Assembly: GCF_001187905.1 (NCBI RefSeq)
Contig: NZ_LGIS01000033.1
Coordinates: 124,001-188,000, forward strand
Source: Pantoea sp. RIT-PI-b
GTDB lineage: Bacteria > Pseudomonadota > Gammaproteobacteria > Enterobacterales > Enterobacteriaceae
DNA length: 64,000 nt
Reading direction: 5' to 3'
Shown here: positions 26,315-35,877 of the stretch, one piece after another
Numbering within the stretch: position 1 is the stretch's first letter
Layout: each line of letters starts with the position of its first letter
Notes under the pieces: model-generated
What the model was told of the DNA's origin: nothing
The model's database searches: none
The model's input: only the letters and a program-made list of their open reading frames with translations
Translations under genes and position numbers: made by a program

Positions 26315-26792
26315 TTGTACCTGCCTCTGCATGTATGTATTTAGCAGGTAAATTAGAGGAAGGAGGTCGGTTATAGATGAAGCATGTCGCTGGCAACATA
26401 GAGAAACTCGCTCCCTGCTGAGTCTTATGAAGGGCATCACATAAAGGATGGATCTCTAACTTCATTACAACCGCTTGAAGCAGCGCTTTGACTGTGGGGA
26501 AGGGCTAGAGGGGATGTTGAAATCAATCTGAGGGGGTTATGTGCTCCGCTTTGAAGTAAAGAGTAATTCGCAAATATCAACTGTTCGCACATGCGGTATC
26601 GCGGATTTCTTATGAAACTCAGTTCTGTGGCGCAATGCAGGAAAAATATTCTCAAGAGCAACATTATTGTGGGCCAACGATTTACTCTATAACGTGAAGC
26701 CCTTGAGAATTGTGGCTGATGCAGATCCTGCTTAGTTTACGCGTTACGGGAAAGACACGCCGCAGCTAGCCGCAATTTATTACGGTTGCCCT
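26315..26792. other. Intergenic region, promoter of the GH42 operon
   Basis: No gene is recognised in these 478 bp. Apart from the CRP-like site, the region holds short open frames on the minus strand whose translations resemble no family. Confidence 0.5.
26426..26441 (-). promoter_or_regulatory. CRP-like site upstream of the GH42 operon
   Basis: Read on the minus strand: TGTGA-TGCCCT-TCATA, a match to TGTGA-N6-TCACA at nine or ten core bases with the correct spacing, about 112 bp upstream of the GH42 start. It suggests catabolite control. Confidence 0.45.
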
Positions 26793-27767
26793 TCAAGGTA
26801 TCTCATTCGAAAATCGTGCGCTAATTGCATCACGTTCATAGCCCTGTGGTTGTGTCAGAATTTGATATAAATCAGGACGACGACCGCGGATCCAGCGACG
26901 TCCGGTACTCATGGCAAGCAGGCTTAAATCCAGTTCAGCACTAACCATAAAATCTTCAGCAGCCCAGGTTTCATTGATGACTCTACCGTAAGGATCCAGA
27001 ATCATTGCGTTGCCTGTTCGGACCTCATCATCATCGGCGCCTACACCGTTGCTAAAGAGAAGAAATAATCCGTTGTCATGCGCACGGGCAGGCAGCCATC
27101 GCATCAGCCATTCCCTACCGTTTACCCCCATGAAAGCAGCATTAATTTCTTCCTTTCGCGTTTCACGTTCGGTCCAGAGCGCCAGCGGAATGGGTTTCAT
27201 CGCATAAGGACTGCGGGAATCGGTACCACCTGTTTGATGTGGCGCGAGAAGAATATCTGCACCCAGCAACGCCGTAGCACGCACGTTTTCTACCAGATTA
27301 TTGTCCCAGCAAATTAGGATCCCTACTTTTACTCCCCAGGGAGTATCAAAAACGGTAAATCTGTCACCGCTGCTGATTGCCGAATGTTCAAAAGCATGCA
27401 GTTTACGATGCGTCTGCATTGAACCGTCTGGCATACAGGCAACGTAGGCATTATATAGGTGCCCGTCATCGGCTCTTTCAATTAGTCCCGCGCCAATAAG
27501 CATTTGATGCTTTATCGCCAGAGAGCGAATTAACAACAGGGAAGGGCCCGTTACAATCGGCTCTGCAAGCGCAGAAACCTCCGCTGTGGTGAGCTTAGGC
27601 ACATGCCAATAGCCGGTAATACACATTTCCGGAAAAGTGAGAATCTTGACCTGTTGAATAGCCGCCTGTTCAATAAATTTTTCCATTATCAGCAGATTAT
27701 ATTTTTTGTTATTTGCCTGATGCTGAAATTGTACGGTAGCAGCCTTCAGTGAAGTAATCTCGTGCAT
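26793..27767 (-). CDS. Carbon-nitrogen hydrolase (nitrilase superfamily)
   Basis: The 324-aa protein has the triad Glu in FPEMCITGYW, Lys in HRKLHAFEH and Cys in ILICWDNNLVENVR. It is distinct in sequence from the nitrilase at 7757-8674 and belongs to the amidase-like branches. It is divergent from a LysR regulator with a 100-bp gap. No transporter or second enzyme adjoins it, so the pathway is unknown. Confidence 0.88.
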   Translation of the reverse strand: MHEITSLKAATVQFQHQANNKKYNLLIMEKFIEQAAIQQVKILTFPEMCITGYWHVPKLTTAEVSALAEPIVTGPSLLLIRSLAIKHQMLIGAGLIERADDGHLYNAYVACMPDGSMQTHRKLHAFEHSAISSGDRFTVFDTPWGVKVGILICWDNNLVENVRATALLGADILLAPHQTGGTDSRSPYAMKPIPLALWTERETRKEEINAAFMGVNGREWLMRWLPARAHDNGLFLLFSNGVGADDDEVRTGNAMILDPYGRVINETWAAEDFMVSAELDLSLLAMSTGRRWIRGRRPDLYQILTQPQGYERDAISARFSNEIP

Positions 27768-27867
27768 GATGTTTCTCCAGTTGTTGTCGAAACTGAATTA
27801 CATAACGATTTCCAATAACTGTATAATCACATGATTTCCATTTTCGATAACCTTCTGGAATACAAAA

Positions 27868-28743
27868 TTGAATATCCGGTTACTTCAGGCCTTTTTAGTA
27901 CTGGCTGAAAAAGGAAACTATGCCAACGCGTCACGGGCACTTTTTATTACGCAACCTGCATTGACCAAGCAAATCAATCTTCTTGAGTCCCTGGTGAATG
28001 TGTCACTTTTTTCACGTGGACGTCATGGCGCAACGCTGACCGCCGGAGGCAGACGTTTGCTACCAGAAGCTGAAAAAGTGGTCAGTCAAACGCAGTCGTT
28101 TATGCACCATGCAGCGCTAGTATCTGCAGGTGTTGAAGGATATATAGCCGTTGGATTCGGCCTCTCAAGCTTTTATCTGGCTCCACGCTGTATCGCTGAA
28201 TTTCGTAGAGACTATCCTGGAACTGAGATGTCATTGACGGATCTTCCATCCTTCCTGCAGTACGAGCTACTGCAAAAAGATGAGCTTCAGGTAGGATTTG
28301 TCAGGGTTCCACCACCAGTAGCGCTTGATTACCTGCCTTTGTTTACCGACCGGCTGGTTCTGATTGCGCCAGCCGCGTCGTCGTCATTGACGGCTGCTGA
28401 CTGGCTAAAAAAATCCCCTTTGTTACGACTTCATGCTGAACGAGGAAGGGGTTTAAATGCGCAAATTGACCGCTTTTTGCATGACAACGGTCATTTCATA
28501 TCATCCACTGAGCTGTCTGATGATATACAAACGATCGTTGCGCTGGTGATCGCAGGTACAGGTGTTGCTCTGCTGCCCTATAGCGTTATGCATATTGCGC
28601 CACCGGAACTGGTTATTATTCCGTTAACAGGTGAGTCAATAAGCTGGAAGGTTGGCATCGCCTGGAACGCAAGCAAGGAGGATGTAATCCGCGACAATTT
28701 TATCGCCAATATAAGAAAGGCTCTTACGCTCGAAGACCAGTAA
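27868..28743 (+). CDS. LysR-family regulator
   Basis: A 291-aa protein with the LysR HTH (LLQAFLVLAEKGNYANASRALFITQPALTKQINLLE) and an effector domain. The start is a TTG at 27868, required to include the full HTH. It is divergent from the nitrilase gene and probably activates it. Two copies of GATTTCCA (27807-27814 and 27833-27840) lie in the shared promoter, 26 bp apart, and may be binding half-sites. It ends just before an IS3-family transposase remnant. Confidence 0.88.
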   Translation: MNIRLLQAFLVLAEKGNYANASRALFITQPALTKQINLLESLVNVSLFSRGRHGATLTAGGRRLLPEAEKVVSQTQSFMHHAALVSAGVEGYIAVGFGLSSFYLAPRCIAEFRRDYPGTEMSLTDLPSFLQYELLQKDELQVGFVRVPPPVALDYLPLFTDRLVLIAPAASSSLTAADWLKKSPLLRLHAERGRGLNAQIDRFLHDNGHFISSTELSDDIQTIVALVIAGTGVALLPYSVMHIAPPELVIIPLTGESISWKVGIAWNASKEDVIRDNFIANIRKALTLEDQ

Positions 28744-28836
28744 TCAATGTTACGATTTCATTTCAGTCTAAGGCTGGGCAATTCTAATAACCTGCTGCTG
28801 GGTATTGACCCATGCGCATGTTGGTTATGTCCGCTA

Positions 28837-28959
28837 TATAACCAGTCCAGACCTCATTCATCGCTGAATTATCAAACGCCGGATGAGTTTGCAGCAGGCT
28901 GGAGAAATGGAAAAATAGAAGGTAAAAAACCGACATTATTAATTGAAGGTTGTCTCTAA
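28837..28959 (+). pseudogene. IS3-family transposase OrfB C-terminal remnant
   Basis: The frame encodes YNQSRPHSSLNYQTPDEFAA and a short basic tail. This is the conserved end of the IS3-family integrase domain (RPHSSLxxxTPxEF). Nothing upstream in the frame is transposase, so only about 40 codons remain. It lies 42 bp beyond the last gene of the siderophore locus. Confidence 0.8.
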
Positions 28960-29001
28960 TGCTGAGGACAATCGGTGGCCACTAACAAACTTCCCCATTT
29001 T

Positions 29002-30726
29002 TTAAAGTGAGGCCACGAGTCTTGCATAACTGCCTTTTCTCTTTATTAGCGTAAGATGATCGCCTGTTTCTGTTATTTTCCCGTGCTCCAGTAGGAAGAT
29101 ACGATCGGCATTTTTCAACATTGATAATCGATGTGCGATCATAATTATGGTGCGAGTTCCTGACAGGGAATCTAATGCTGCAATAATTCGCTTTTCATTT
29201 TCACTGTCCAGTCCTGCTGACGTTTCATCCATTACAATTACCGTCGCCGGACTGATCAACGCACGCGCCAAGGTAATGCGTTGACGTTGTCCGCCAGAAA
29301 AAAGCGAGCCGCCATTTCTGCAGATGGTTTGATATCCGAGTGGCAGTTGGTTAATAAATTCGGAGGCCTGTGCGAGTCTAGCGGCACATTCCACCTGGGC
29401 CATGGTTGCACTGGGATTACCAAGTCGTATGTTGTTCTCAATGGTATCGTTAAATAACCAACTTTCCTGGGATACCCAGGCAATGTGATGGCGAAGGGTA
29501 GAGAGACTCACATCAGAATATTTGTGTTCGCCTAAAAAGAACGAGCCAGATTGTGGGTCATAAAATCGCAGAAGCAGATGTGCTAAGGTAGTTTTACCGC
29601 TTCCTGATGTACCTGCAATAGCAACTCGCTCACCCGGTTCAATGGTTAAACTCAACTCTTCCAGAACTTTTATCGAACTCTGCGGATAGCAGAAGCTGAC
29701 GCGATCAAAATGGATGCCAAACCCCTGCGGTTGCAGAGTCGAAGAGGAATCCTCCACGCTGTCAGGTAGACGCTGCAGATTGAATATTCTTTCTGCGCTG
29801 ACTTTGAGAGATTCCCATTGCCCACCAAGATGTAAAACTTCCAGCACCGGTAAAAGTGCTGCTGCCACAATGCTGATAATTAAAGGCAACCTCTCAATGG
29901 GAAGTGTTGATCGCTCAACCATAAAGAGGCTGCTGGCTAATAGAGTTATGAGTGTTATGGACATCAATGCATCCAGCAGTGCCTGCCCCGTTCCAACGCG
30001 CCTGCCATAATCACGTTGTGCCCTAATGAGCTGTTTATTGGCATTCTCAAGCTTTCCGGCATAACGATGTTCCGCTCCGAACATCTGAATATCTTTCCAG
30101 CCCTGAACTAACTCAATGATCTTATTATTGAGCACCTGTTTCATGTTAAGTGCCGTACTGCCTTGTATTTTTAAACTCCCGGAGGAGAGTAATGGAGCTG
30201 CCATGATCATCAGGGCACAGGGTAAAAATATCAGGCACAGTAGGGGGGAAAGTAGTGCCAGCATAAGCAGCGCGATGCAAGGCATAACAAAAGCAGTCAG
30301 GTAATCAATCAGCAGGTGTGCATAAAAACGCTCCATAAATTCCGCATCACTTGTTGCTGTTGCGGCAACCTCACCGAGTGATTGTGTTCCGGTATGAGCG
30401 GGGGTCCCGCGTGCCAGTCCATCAAAAATGTCCATTTGCAGGGTTTCAATCAGGGCGAAAGCCAAATCGTGTGATAACCATGCCAATGCCCATCGAGAGA
30501 CCGCAGTGATTATTACGCACCCGATGAGGAGTCCACCATAAAACATGACTGTATTTGGCGTTGCCCCACTTAATACGCTCATACAGATCCAGCCAGCCAT
30601 TACTATGCAGGTAAAGGCACCGCATTGTGTCAACAAACCGACAAGTAACGTCATAAACAGGTGGCATTTATGCTCTGCCATAGGCGACATAAGCGATTGC
30701 CATAGAGAAGGATGTTTTGTATTCAC
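29002..30726 (-). CDS. pchI: ABC transporter, fused membrane-ATPase half (PchI/YbtQ-like)
   Basis: A 574-aa half-transporter with an N-terminal six-helix membrane domain and a C-terminal ATPase: Walker A GTSGSGKTT, signature FSGGQRQRI, Walker B VIVMDETSAGLD. The GTG start overlaps the stop of the preceding gene (GTGA), so the two form a heterodimer. In pyochelin loci the pair is PchH/PchI; in yersiniabactin loci YbtP/YbtQ, which import the ferric siderophore despite an exporter-like fold. It is the last gene of the siderophore locus; the naming of the two halves is by order. Confidence 0.85.
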   Translation of the reverse strand: MNTKHPSLWQSLMSPMAEHKCHLFMTLLVGLLTQCGAFTCIVMAGWICMSVLSGATPNTVMFYGGLLIGCVIITAVSRWALAWLSHDLAFALIETLQMDIFDGLARGTPAHTGTQSLGEVAATATSDAEFMERFYAHLLIDYLTAFVMPCIALLMLALLSPLLCLIFLPCALMIMAAPLLSSGSLKIQGSTALNMKQVLNNKIIELVQGWKDIQMFGAEHRYAGKLENANKQLIRAQRDYGRRVGTGQALLDALMSITLITLLASSLFMVERSTLPIERLPLIISIVAAALLPVLEVLHLGGQWESLKVSAERIFNLQRLPDSVEDSSSTLQPQGFGIHFDRVSFCYPQSSIKVLEELSLTIEPGERVAIAGTSGSGKTTLAHLLLRFYDPQSGSFFLGEHKYSDVSLSTLRHHIAWVSQESWLFNDTIENNIRLGNPSATMAQVECAARLAQASEFINQLPLGYQTICRNGGSLFSGGQRQRITLARALISPATVIVMDETSAGLDSENEKRIIAALDSLSGTRTIIMIAHRLSMLKNADRIFLLEHGKITETGDHLTLIKRKGSYARLVASL

Positions 30727-32441
30727 GTTGCACTCTCCACGGATGTCTTAATCGAAGCGTAATATCCATCGAGTCGGCTTAGCTGGGCAGGTGTGCCCTG
30801 CTCAAGAATCTTGCCTTCATGCATCACCACAATATGATCAGCCTGAGCTACCGTAGTCAGGCGGTGGGCAATGCTAATAAGCGTGCATGTCCCACGTAGT
30901 GAAGCAATAACTTTCTCAAACGCTGATTCATTGGCTACGTCCAGATTCGAAGTCACTTCATCGAGGATCAGAATGGGTGATTTTTTTAACAATGCGCGTG
31001 CAATTGCCAGCCTCTGGCGTTGGCCGCCTGACAGCAACCCACCATTGTCGCCAATATTCGTATCCAGCTGATGTGTAAGCCCTCGAACCCAGTCATCCAG
31101 TTGTGCCTGTTGCAATACCTGCCAGACTTCCGCATCAGATGATTCCGGCCTACCTAAACGCACGTTTTCACCAAGTGAACCCTCAATAAGAAATATGTCC
31201 TGTGTTACCCAACTGATACGCGATCGCAGCTCTGCTATGGATAGCTGTTCAATGGGTACATCACCGAGAGATATCGCGCCGCTTTCGGGGCTGACAAAAC
31301 GGGTTATTAACTGAATCAGGGTACTTTTGCCCGAACCTGAAGGACCAATAAATGCGGTATGACGGTTTTCGGCGATCTGAAGAGAGAGATTTTCAAAGAG
31401 TGGCTTCTGTTGGCCTGGCCAACGGAATGTCACCTCTTCAAAGTGCATATTATGGTGAGCGGATGGGGTGTGAGGTGAAGTCGGCTCATGAATGCTTGCA
31501 GTCGTTGCAGCTAACGCTTCCACCGCAGGTCGCATTGCTTGCGCAGCCCACAATGTATGGAAGACATTTTCCAACTGTAAAATGGGGCGGAAGGCTTCCC
31601 ATGAAATAAATAGCGTAAACAGTAAGACGTCCGTTTCAATCATGCCTTCAACTGCACGCCCCGCATTAATAATCAGCAGAACCGCGATGCCCAGTAAAGA
31701 AATCAGACGTGTCAGACCGCCACGTATCATGGTGACACGCAGGGTTGACATCGATTCATGACGCAGGAGTGCAGCGCGATCGGCCATTCGGGCGCGAAAT
31801 AGAGCTACGGCATTAAACGCCTTTAACGTGAGCATACCGCGCAGCGTATCCATCAGGTCATCGGCAAATTGTTGCATGGCCGCAAAGACGCCCACAATAT
31901 GCGGCCGCTGATGGCGCATAAACAGCGCATCGAGAACAGGGCAGGCTACCAGAAACAGCAGAAGAATGACTCCGGATATCAGGTCAATGCTCGCCAGTGT
32001 AACGACTGTAATAATTCCTCCGATGATGGCCAAAAGCAGGGCGGGCAGATAACGACTATAAAAGCTTTCCATCGCTTCTACGCCCTCTAACAACGTTGCC
32101 TGCAGTTGCGCTGCGGAGTGACTTTGCAGTACCGCATATCCGGGAGCCAGAAGTGGACGAAAGAGCTGCTCACGAAATCGGGCTCTTACGTCGGCTGCCA
32201 GCTGTTCGATTTGTGTAGACCGAAGAGCAATCAGCAATGCCCTTACCAGCACATTGCCGACTAACGTCAGGATCAGAGCGATATTCATGCCGGTATCAGA
32301 TAAGAGGGCATGCTGGATAATGTGGGTAAACAGCCATGCCTGTGTCAGATAGCTAGCGGTGATTAACATCCCATAGAGTAGGTTTACTACGAGTGAAGGC
32401 GTGAGTTGGGCAATGAGTCCTGCAGAAGGTGATTTAATCAT
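30723..32441 (-). CDS. pchH: ABC transporter, fused membrane-ATPase half (PchH/YbtP-like)
   Basis: A 572-aa half-transporter with a membrane domain at about 15-300 and an ATPase with Walker A GPSGSGKST, signature LLSGGQRQRL and Walker B ILILDEVTSNLD. AAGGA precedes the ATG. It is placed directly after a periplasmic binding protein, which supports inner-membrane uptake of ferric siderophore rather than export. Confidence 0.85.
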   Translation of the reverse strand: MIKSPSAGLIAQLTPSLVVNLLYGMLITASYLTQAWLFTHIIQHALLSDTGMNIALILTLVGNVLVRALLIALRSTQIEQLAADVRARFREQLFRPLLAPGYAVLQSHSAAQLQATLLEGVEAMESFYSRYLPALLLAIIGGIITVVTLASIDLISGVILLLFLVACPVLDALFMRHQRPHIVGVFAAMQQFADDLMDTLRGMLTLKAFNAVALFRARMADRAALLRHESMSTLRVTMIRGGLTRLISLLGIAVLLIINAGRAVEGMIETDVLLFTLFISWEAFRPILQLENVFHTLWAAQAMRPAVEALAATTASIHEPTSPHTPSAHHNMHFEEVTFRWPGQQKPLFENLSLQIAENRHTAFIGPSGSGKSTLIQLITRFVSPESGAISLGDVPIEQLSIAELRSRISWVTQDIFLIEGSLGENVRLGRPESSDAEVWQVLQQAQLDDWVRGLTHQLDTNIGDNGGLLSGGQRQRLAIARALLKKSPILILDEVTSNLDVANESAFEKVIASLRGTCTLISIAHRLTTVAQADHIVVMHEGKILEQGTPAQLSRLDGYYASIKTSVESAT

Positions 32442-32484
32442 AACGGTCCTTAGGGCAGCGGCGTAATTACCGCTGCCACTTACC

Positions 32485-33591
32485 TTATTTGACCGGCAAC
32501 GCCGTCCAGAATGTTCCCTGTAGCGGCACTGATAGCCACTCGCTGGTTACCGTATGCAAGGTTGCGTCGGGATCAACATCAGCAAACAGTGTTGGATGGA
32601 ACATTTTTGCCATCGCTTCAATGCCGACGAAGTAGAGAGGGCTATCGAAGAAGAACAGCCAGACGCCCCCCGTGTGTCCTGCTTTCACTGCCGACAAGTT
32701 GGCTATTTCCGCCGCTTTCAGCAAATGCGTGCTGCTCTGAGCAACCTGTTGAGCACTCGCTCCCGTGCCTATCTGTAGTCCGTCTCGGCTAACGGCTGAA
32801 CCGCCGCCCATCAGGTAAAAATCAGGATTGCGTGAAAGGACATATTCCGGATTGAGCTTGCCAATCGGTGCACTGATCTTATCAGCACCAATATTGTGGC
32901 CTCCCGCCGCCGCAATAAAATCACTCATATTGCCGGGGCCGGAGGTGAAACAGCAGTCGCCTTTACCGGGATTGAGATGGAAGAACACGGAAGGACGCGT
33001 GCTGACTGAATCCAGTCGTTTTTGAACCTCATCCATATGTTGCTGCCAGAAGGCAATAATATGATCTGCTCTTGCCTTCTCATCCAGAACATCACCCAGT
33101 AATTTCAGGCTCGGCACGGTATTGGTCAGTGGTTCTCGGAAAAAATCCACGAACACATAAGGAATGTGCGCAGCATCCAGTGCCTTGAGATCCGGCGGAA
33201 TCGGACCGTAGAGGGTAAAAATAACCAGATCGGGTTTAGCCGCAATGGTCGCTTCCATTGAGAAGGTGCCACTGTTCATGGTACCCAAAACGGGAATATT
33301 ACGTGCCGCTGGATATTGCTTTGCAATCGCATCCCAGGTAGCCGGTGAGTAGCGTTGCAAATCGTCGCCCCAGCCAACAAGGTTGCTGATAGGATCTTTC
33401 TCCAGCAGCGCCAGCGTTATAATGTGGCGGCTTTCGCCCAACACAATGCGTTTCGCGGGGCCCGGCAAAGTGACCTGACGCTGCAACATGTCGGTAACGG
33501 TTATTGAGGCCCAGGCGGATGAAGTGCTCCATGCAAAGCACATCATAATCAGCATTGAAAACCAGCTTATTCTCTTCATAAAATCCTTCAT
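32485..33591 (-). CDS. Periplasmic iron-siderophore binding protein
   Basis: The 368-aa protein has a signal peptide (cleavage near SSAWA, about residue 28) and a class III binding-protein fold (TVTDMLQRQVTLPGPAKRIVLGE..., then KPDLVIFTLYG and PYVFVDFF), as in FecB/FepB/BtuF-like proteins. It sits between the TonB receptor and the ABC pair and likely carries ferric pyochelin across the periplasm. The stop of the receptor is 2 bp upstream. ATG 33579 has a better RBS (AAGGA) and may be the true start. No FecCD-type permease is present in the window. Confidence 0.85.
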   Translation of the reverse strand: MKDFMKRISWFSMLIMMCFAWSTSSAWASITVTDMLQRQVTLPGPAKRIVLGESRHIITLALLEKDPISNLVGWGDDLQRYSPATWDAIAKQYPAARNIPVLGTMNSGTFSMEATIAAKPDLVIFTLYGPIPPDLKALDAAHIPYVFVDFFREPLTNTVPSLKLLGDVLDEKARADHIIAFWQQHMDEVQKRLDSVSTRPSVFFHLNPGKGDCCFTSGPGNMSDFIAAAGGHNIGADKISAPIGKLNPEYVLSRNPDFYLMGGGSAVSRDGLQIGTGASAQQVAQSSTHLLKAAEIANLSAVKAGHTGGVWLFFFDSPLYFVGIEAMAKMFHPTLFADVDPDATLHTVTSEWLSVPLQGTFWTALPVK

Positions 33592-33593
33592 GC

Positions 33594-35720
33594 TTACCAG
33601 CGATAGGAAAGGGTGGCGCTCAGTGAGCGGTCATAGCCGGTGCTACAGCTGGTGGTTGAACAACTCACCCAGTAATGTTTGTTGAACAGATTGTTCGCGT
33701 TGAGCGCCACATTCAGTCCCTGCAGCTGGCTATTTAACTGGCCAAGATCGTAACGAATGGCGGCATCCACCAGCGTGTAGTCCGGTACCTTGATGGTGTT
33801 GTTCGTATCGGCCCAGGTAGAACCGACATAGCGCACTCCTGCACCTAAGCCCAACGAGGCCAGTGGACCGCTTGCCACGGTATAGTTGCTCCACAATGAA
33901 GCCATGTTTTCCGGCATGGCGACGGGCGTGTTGCCCTGGGCACCTGCCACGTTGGATTTTGTGGTTTCGAGATCATTCCAGCTGTAGCTAGCGATAAGCT
34001 TCCACTGCTCCGTCAGGTTGGCTGTCGCAGAGGCCTCGATTCCTTTTGACGTGATCTGGCCGGTCTGGACTTTGTTCAGTGAGTTATTGGGATCGCTGGT
34101 CTGAACGTTATTTTGCTGCAAATCAAACCAAGCCAAGGTAAAGAGCGCATCTATCTGTTCAGGCTGATATTTCACCCCCACTTCCCACTGCTTACCGGTG
34201 GTGGGTTTATAGGTTTCACCGTAAATATTTGTCCCCAGCACTGGGGCAAAAGAGGTGGCATAACTCACATAAGGCGCCACACCGCTGTCGGTTATCCAGC
34301 TCAGGCCGGCCCGCCAGGTGGTGCGATGGTCATCCTGCGAGGTGTAAGTGTTATTGAGGCGATTTTTGGTATTGACCGACGCCCAGTCCTGACGCGCGGA
34401 AAGATCTAAATTCAGATGCTGATACAACGCCAGGCTGTTGGAGAGATACACACCGGTTTCATTGGCATTCTGCTGTGTGCTGGTGAACGCCGTGGTAGCG
34501 GGAAAGCGACCACTGCCGGTGGGCTGATAAATATCAATGCTTCTGGCACGTCCGTAGTTGAGATAGTAGTCCTCTCCGGTGTGACGAAAAGACAACCCAG
34601 CAACGCTGGAGCCGTGAACCGGCCCGGCATCCCACTCTTTTTTGAGGTTGTTATCAGTAGCGAAGATCTTTCCCTTGATACCAAACTCATAGGCAGCGCG
34701 ATTGAGGGTCCGCATATCTGCCGCCAGCGCCGTGCCGGAGAGCGTTTGTGTCATCAGGTCAGTTTCGGTATAGCGACTCGCAGAGTGGAAGCTCCAGCGA
34801 TCGCCAAAGTTGTGGTCGAGTTCGTAACCCAGATTGGTCTGGGTCATATGGTTATCGAGGTTGGTGCCATCGAGATAACTGTTGCGATCAACCTGACCAT
34901 TGGGATTCGTGCGCAGCGTGCCATAGAGCGGCAGGAATGCACGCGGCGGACCGAATTTATTACGGTTCACTGAGGCCAGTACTGTTAATCGGGTATCCGC
35001 ATCAGGAAGCCACGTCAGTGATGGTGCCAGATAGAGGGTGTCATCGGGTACGTTGTCGAACTGCGTATTACTGTCACGCGCAACACCGACGATCCGATAG
35101 AGCAGCGTCTTATCCTCATTGACCGGTCCTGACGTATCAAACTGCCCCTGCATACGACCGTGGCTGCCCGTTTGAATACCGACTTCATGCTGGGCGTTGA
35201 GCGTGGGATGCTTACTGATGCCATTTACAATGCCGCCAGGTGAGCCCGCTCCATAAAGAAAACCGTTCGGTCCTCGCAGCACATCAAGCTGTTCTAACCC
35301 GTAAGGTTCATAGCGTACGTAGGACTGTTGGGTAGTGGAGCGTAATCCATCCAGCAGCGTACCATTCAGCGTGGAGTCAAACCCGCGAATATTGAAATAA
35401 TCGAAACGCGATGAGATGGCAGAGGTAGAGGCAAAAACGCCGGGCGTGTACTGCAACGCCTGCGTAGTGCTCTGGACGTTGCGATCATCCATTTCACCCC
35501 GCGTAATGACGGAAACTGACTGAGGTGTTGCCAGCACGGATGAGTTGGTGCGGCTTGCCGTGGTGCTGGTTTGCGAAACGTAGCCTTTATCTGCGACGGT
35601 ATCCCCACCGGCTGTAACGGTAAGCGTCTCTTCCGCCTGTACACAACCGGCGTGTACCAGCAATGCGAGGCAGGTTAAAGGCGTTGTCCAGCGCGCCCAA
35701 TTTTTATTATTGTTTTCCAA
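33594..35720 (-). CDS. TonB-dependent ferric pyochelin-type receptor (FptA/FetA-like)
   Basis: A 708-aa outer-membrane receptor. A signal peptide (to about residue 29) leads to a TonB-box region and a plug domain (SVSVITRGEMDDRNVQSTTQALQYTPGV ... YNIRGFD-type motif ... LDVLRGPNGFLYGAGSPGGIVN), then a 22-strand barrel ending in the C-terminal SYRW. There is no extra N-terminal signalling domain, so it is not a trans-envelope regulator. The start is TTG 35720 with GGAG 7 bases upstream. A strong terminator separates it from pchB, so it has its own promoter, with tandem CTTTCG repeats as possible PchR sites. Confidence 0.88.
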   Translation of the reverse strand: MENNNKNWARWTTPLTCLALLVHAGCVQAEETLTVTAGGDTVADKGYVSQTSTTASRTNSSVLATPQSVSVITRGEMDDRNVQSTTQALQYTPGVFASTSAISSRFDYFNIRGFDSTLNGTLLDGLRSTTQQSYVRYEPYGLEQLDVLRGPNGFLYGAGSPGGIVNGISKHPTLNAQHEVGIQTGSHGRMQGQFDTSGPVNEDKTLLYRIVGVARDSNTQFDNVPDDTLYLAPSLTWLPDADTRLTVLASVNRNKFGPPRAFLPLYGTLRTNPNGQVDRNSYLDGTNLDNHMTQTNLGYELDHNFGDRWSFHSASRYTETDLMTQTLSGTALAADMRTLNRAAYEFGIKGKIFATDNNLKKEWDAGPVHGSSVAGLSFRHTGEDYYLNYGRARSIDIYQPTGSGRFPATTAFTSTQQNANETGVYLSNSLALYQHLNLDLSARQDWASVNTKNRLNNTYTSQDDHRTTWRAGLSWITDSGVAPYVSYATSFAPVLGTNIYGETYKPTTGKQWEVGVKYQPEQIDALFTLAWFDLQQNNVQTSDPNNSLNKVQTGQITSKGIEASATANLTEQWKLIASYSWNDLETTKSNVAGAQGNTPVAMPENMASLWSNYTVASGPLASLGLGAGVRYVGSTWADTNNTIKVPDYTLVDAAIRYDLGQLNSQLQGLNVALNANNLFNKHYWVSCSTTSCSTGYDRSLSATLSYRW

Positions 35721-35798
35721 GGTGTTCTCCGAAAATGTGTCGACTTATTTGTCAGCTAAAAGTGTGTCAGTGAGGCACTGAGCAAACAATCAGCAACA

Positions 35799-35825
35799 CT
35801 TTCGCTTGCGGAACTCTTTCTTTCG
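35799..35825 (-). promoter_or_regulatory. Candidate tandem PchR site upstream of the receptor gene
   Basis: On the minus strand CGAAAG occurs twice with start-to-start distance of 21 bp (35820-35825 and 35799-35804), that is two helical turns, as expected for a direct-repeat AraC-family site. It lies about 80-105 bp upstream of the TTG start. Assignment to PchR is inference. Confidence 0.45.
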
Positions 35826-35832
35826 ATGGAAA

Positions 35833-35868
35833 GCAAAAAGGGAACTTCCCGGCTTATCCGGGAAGTTC
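35833..35868 (-). terminator. Intrinsic terminator of the pchDEFKCB operon
   Basis: On the minus strand GAACTTCCCGG and CCGGGAAGTTC form an 11-bp perfect stem with a 5-nt loop, followed by CC and TTTTT. It begins 10 bases after the pchB stop. It separates the biosynthetic operon from the uptake genes. Confidence 0.9.
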
Positions 35869-35877
35869 AGCAGGTAA

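Noticed and set aside
26265..26664. Minus-strand short ORFs before the GH42 gene, first read as transposase remnants
   Set aside because: Translations in all minus frames match no transposase motif I know, and one ORF overlaps the GH42 start.
28747..28836. Upstream extension of the OrfB remnant
   Set aside because: The residues before YNQSRPHSSL do not resemble any integrase sequence, so the remnant is limited to 28837-28959.
34416..34973. 185-aa plus-strand ORF inside the receptor gene
   Set aside because: It is the antisense of a clear TonB-receptor barrel and has no family motif.
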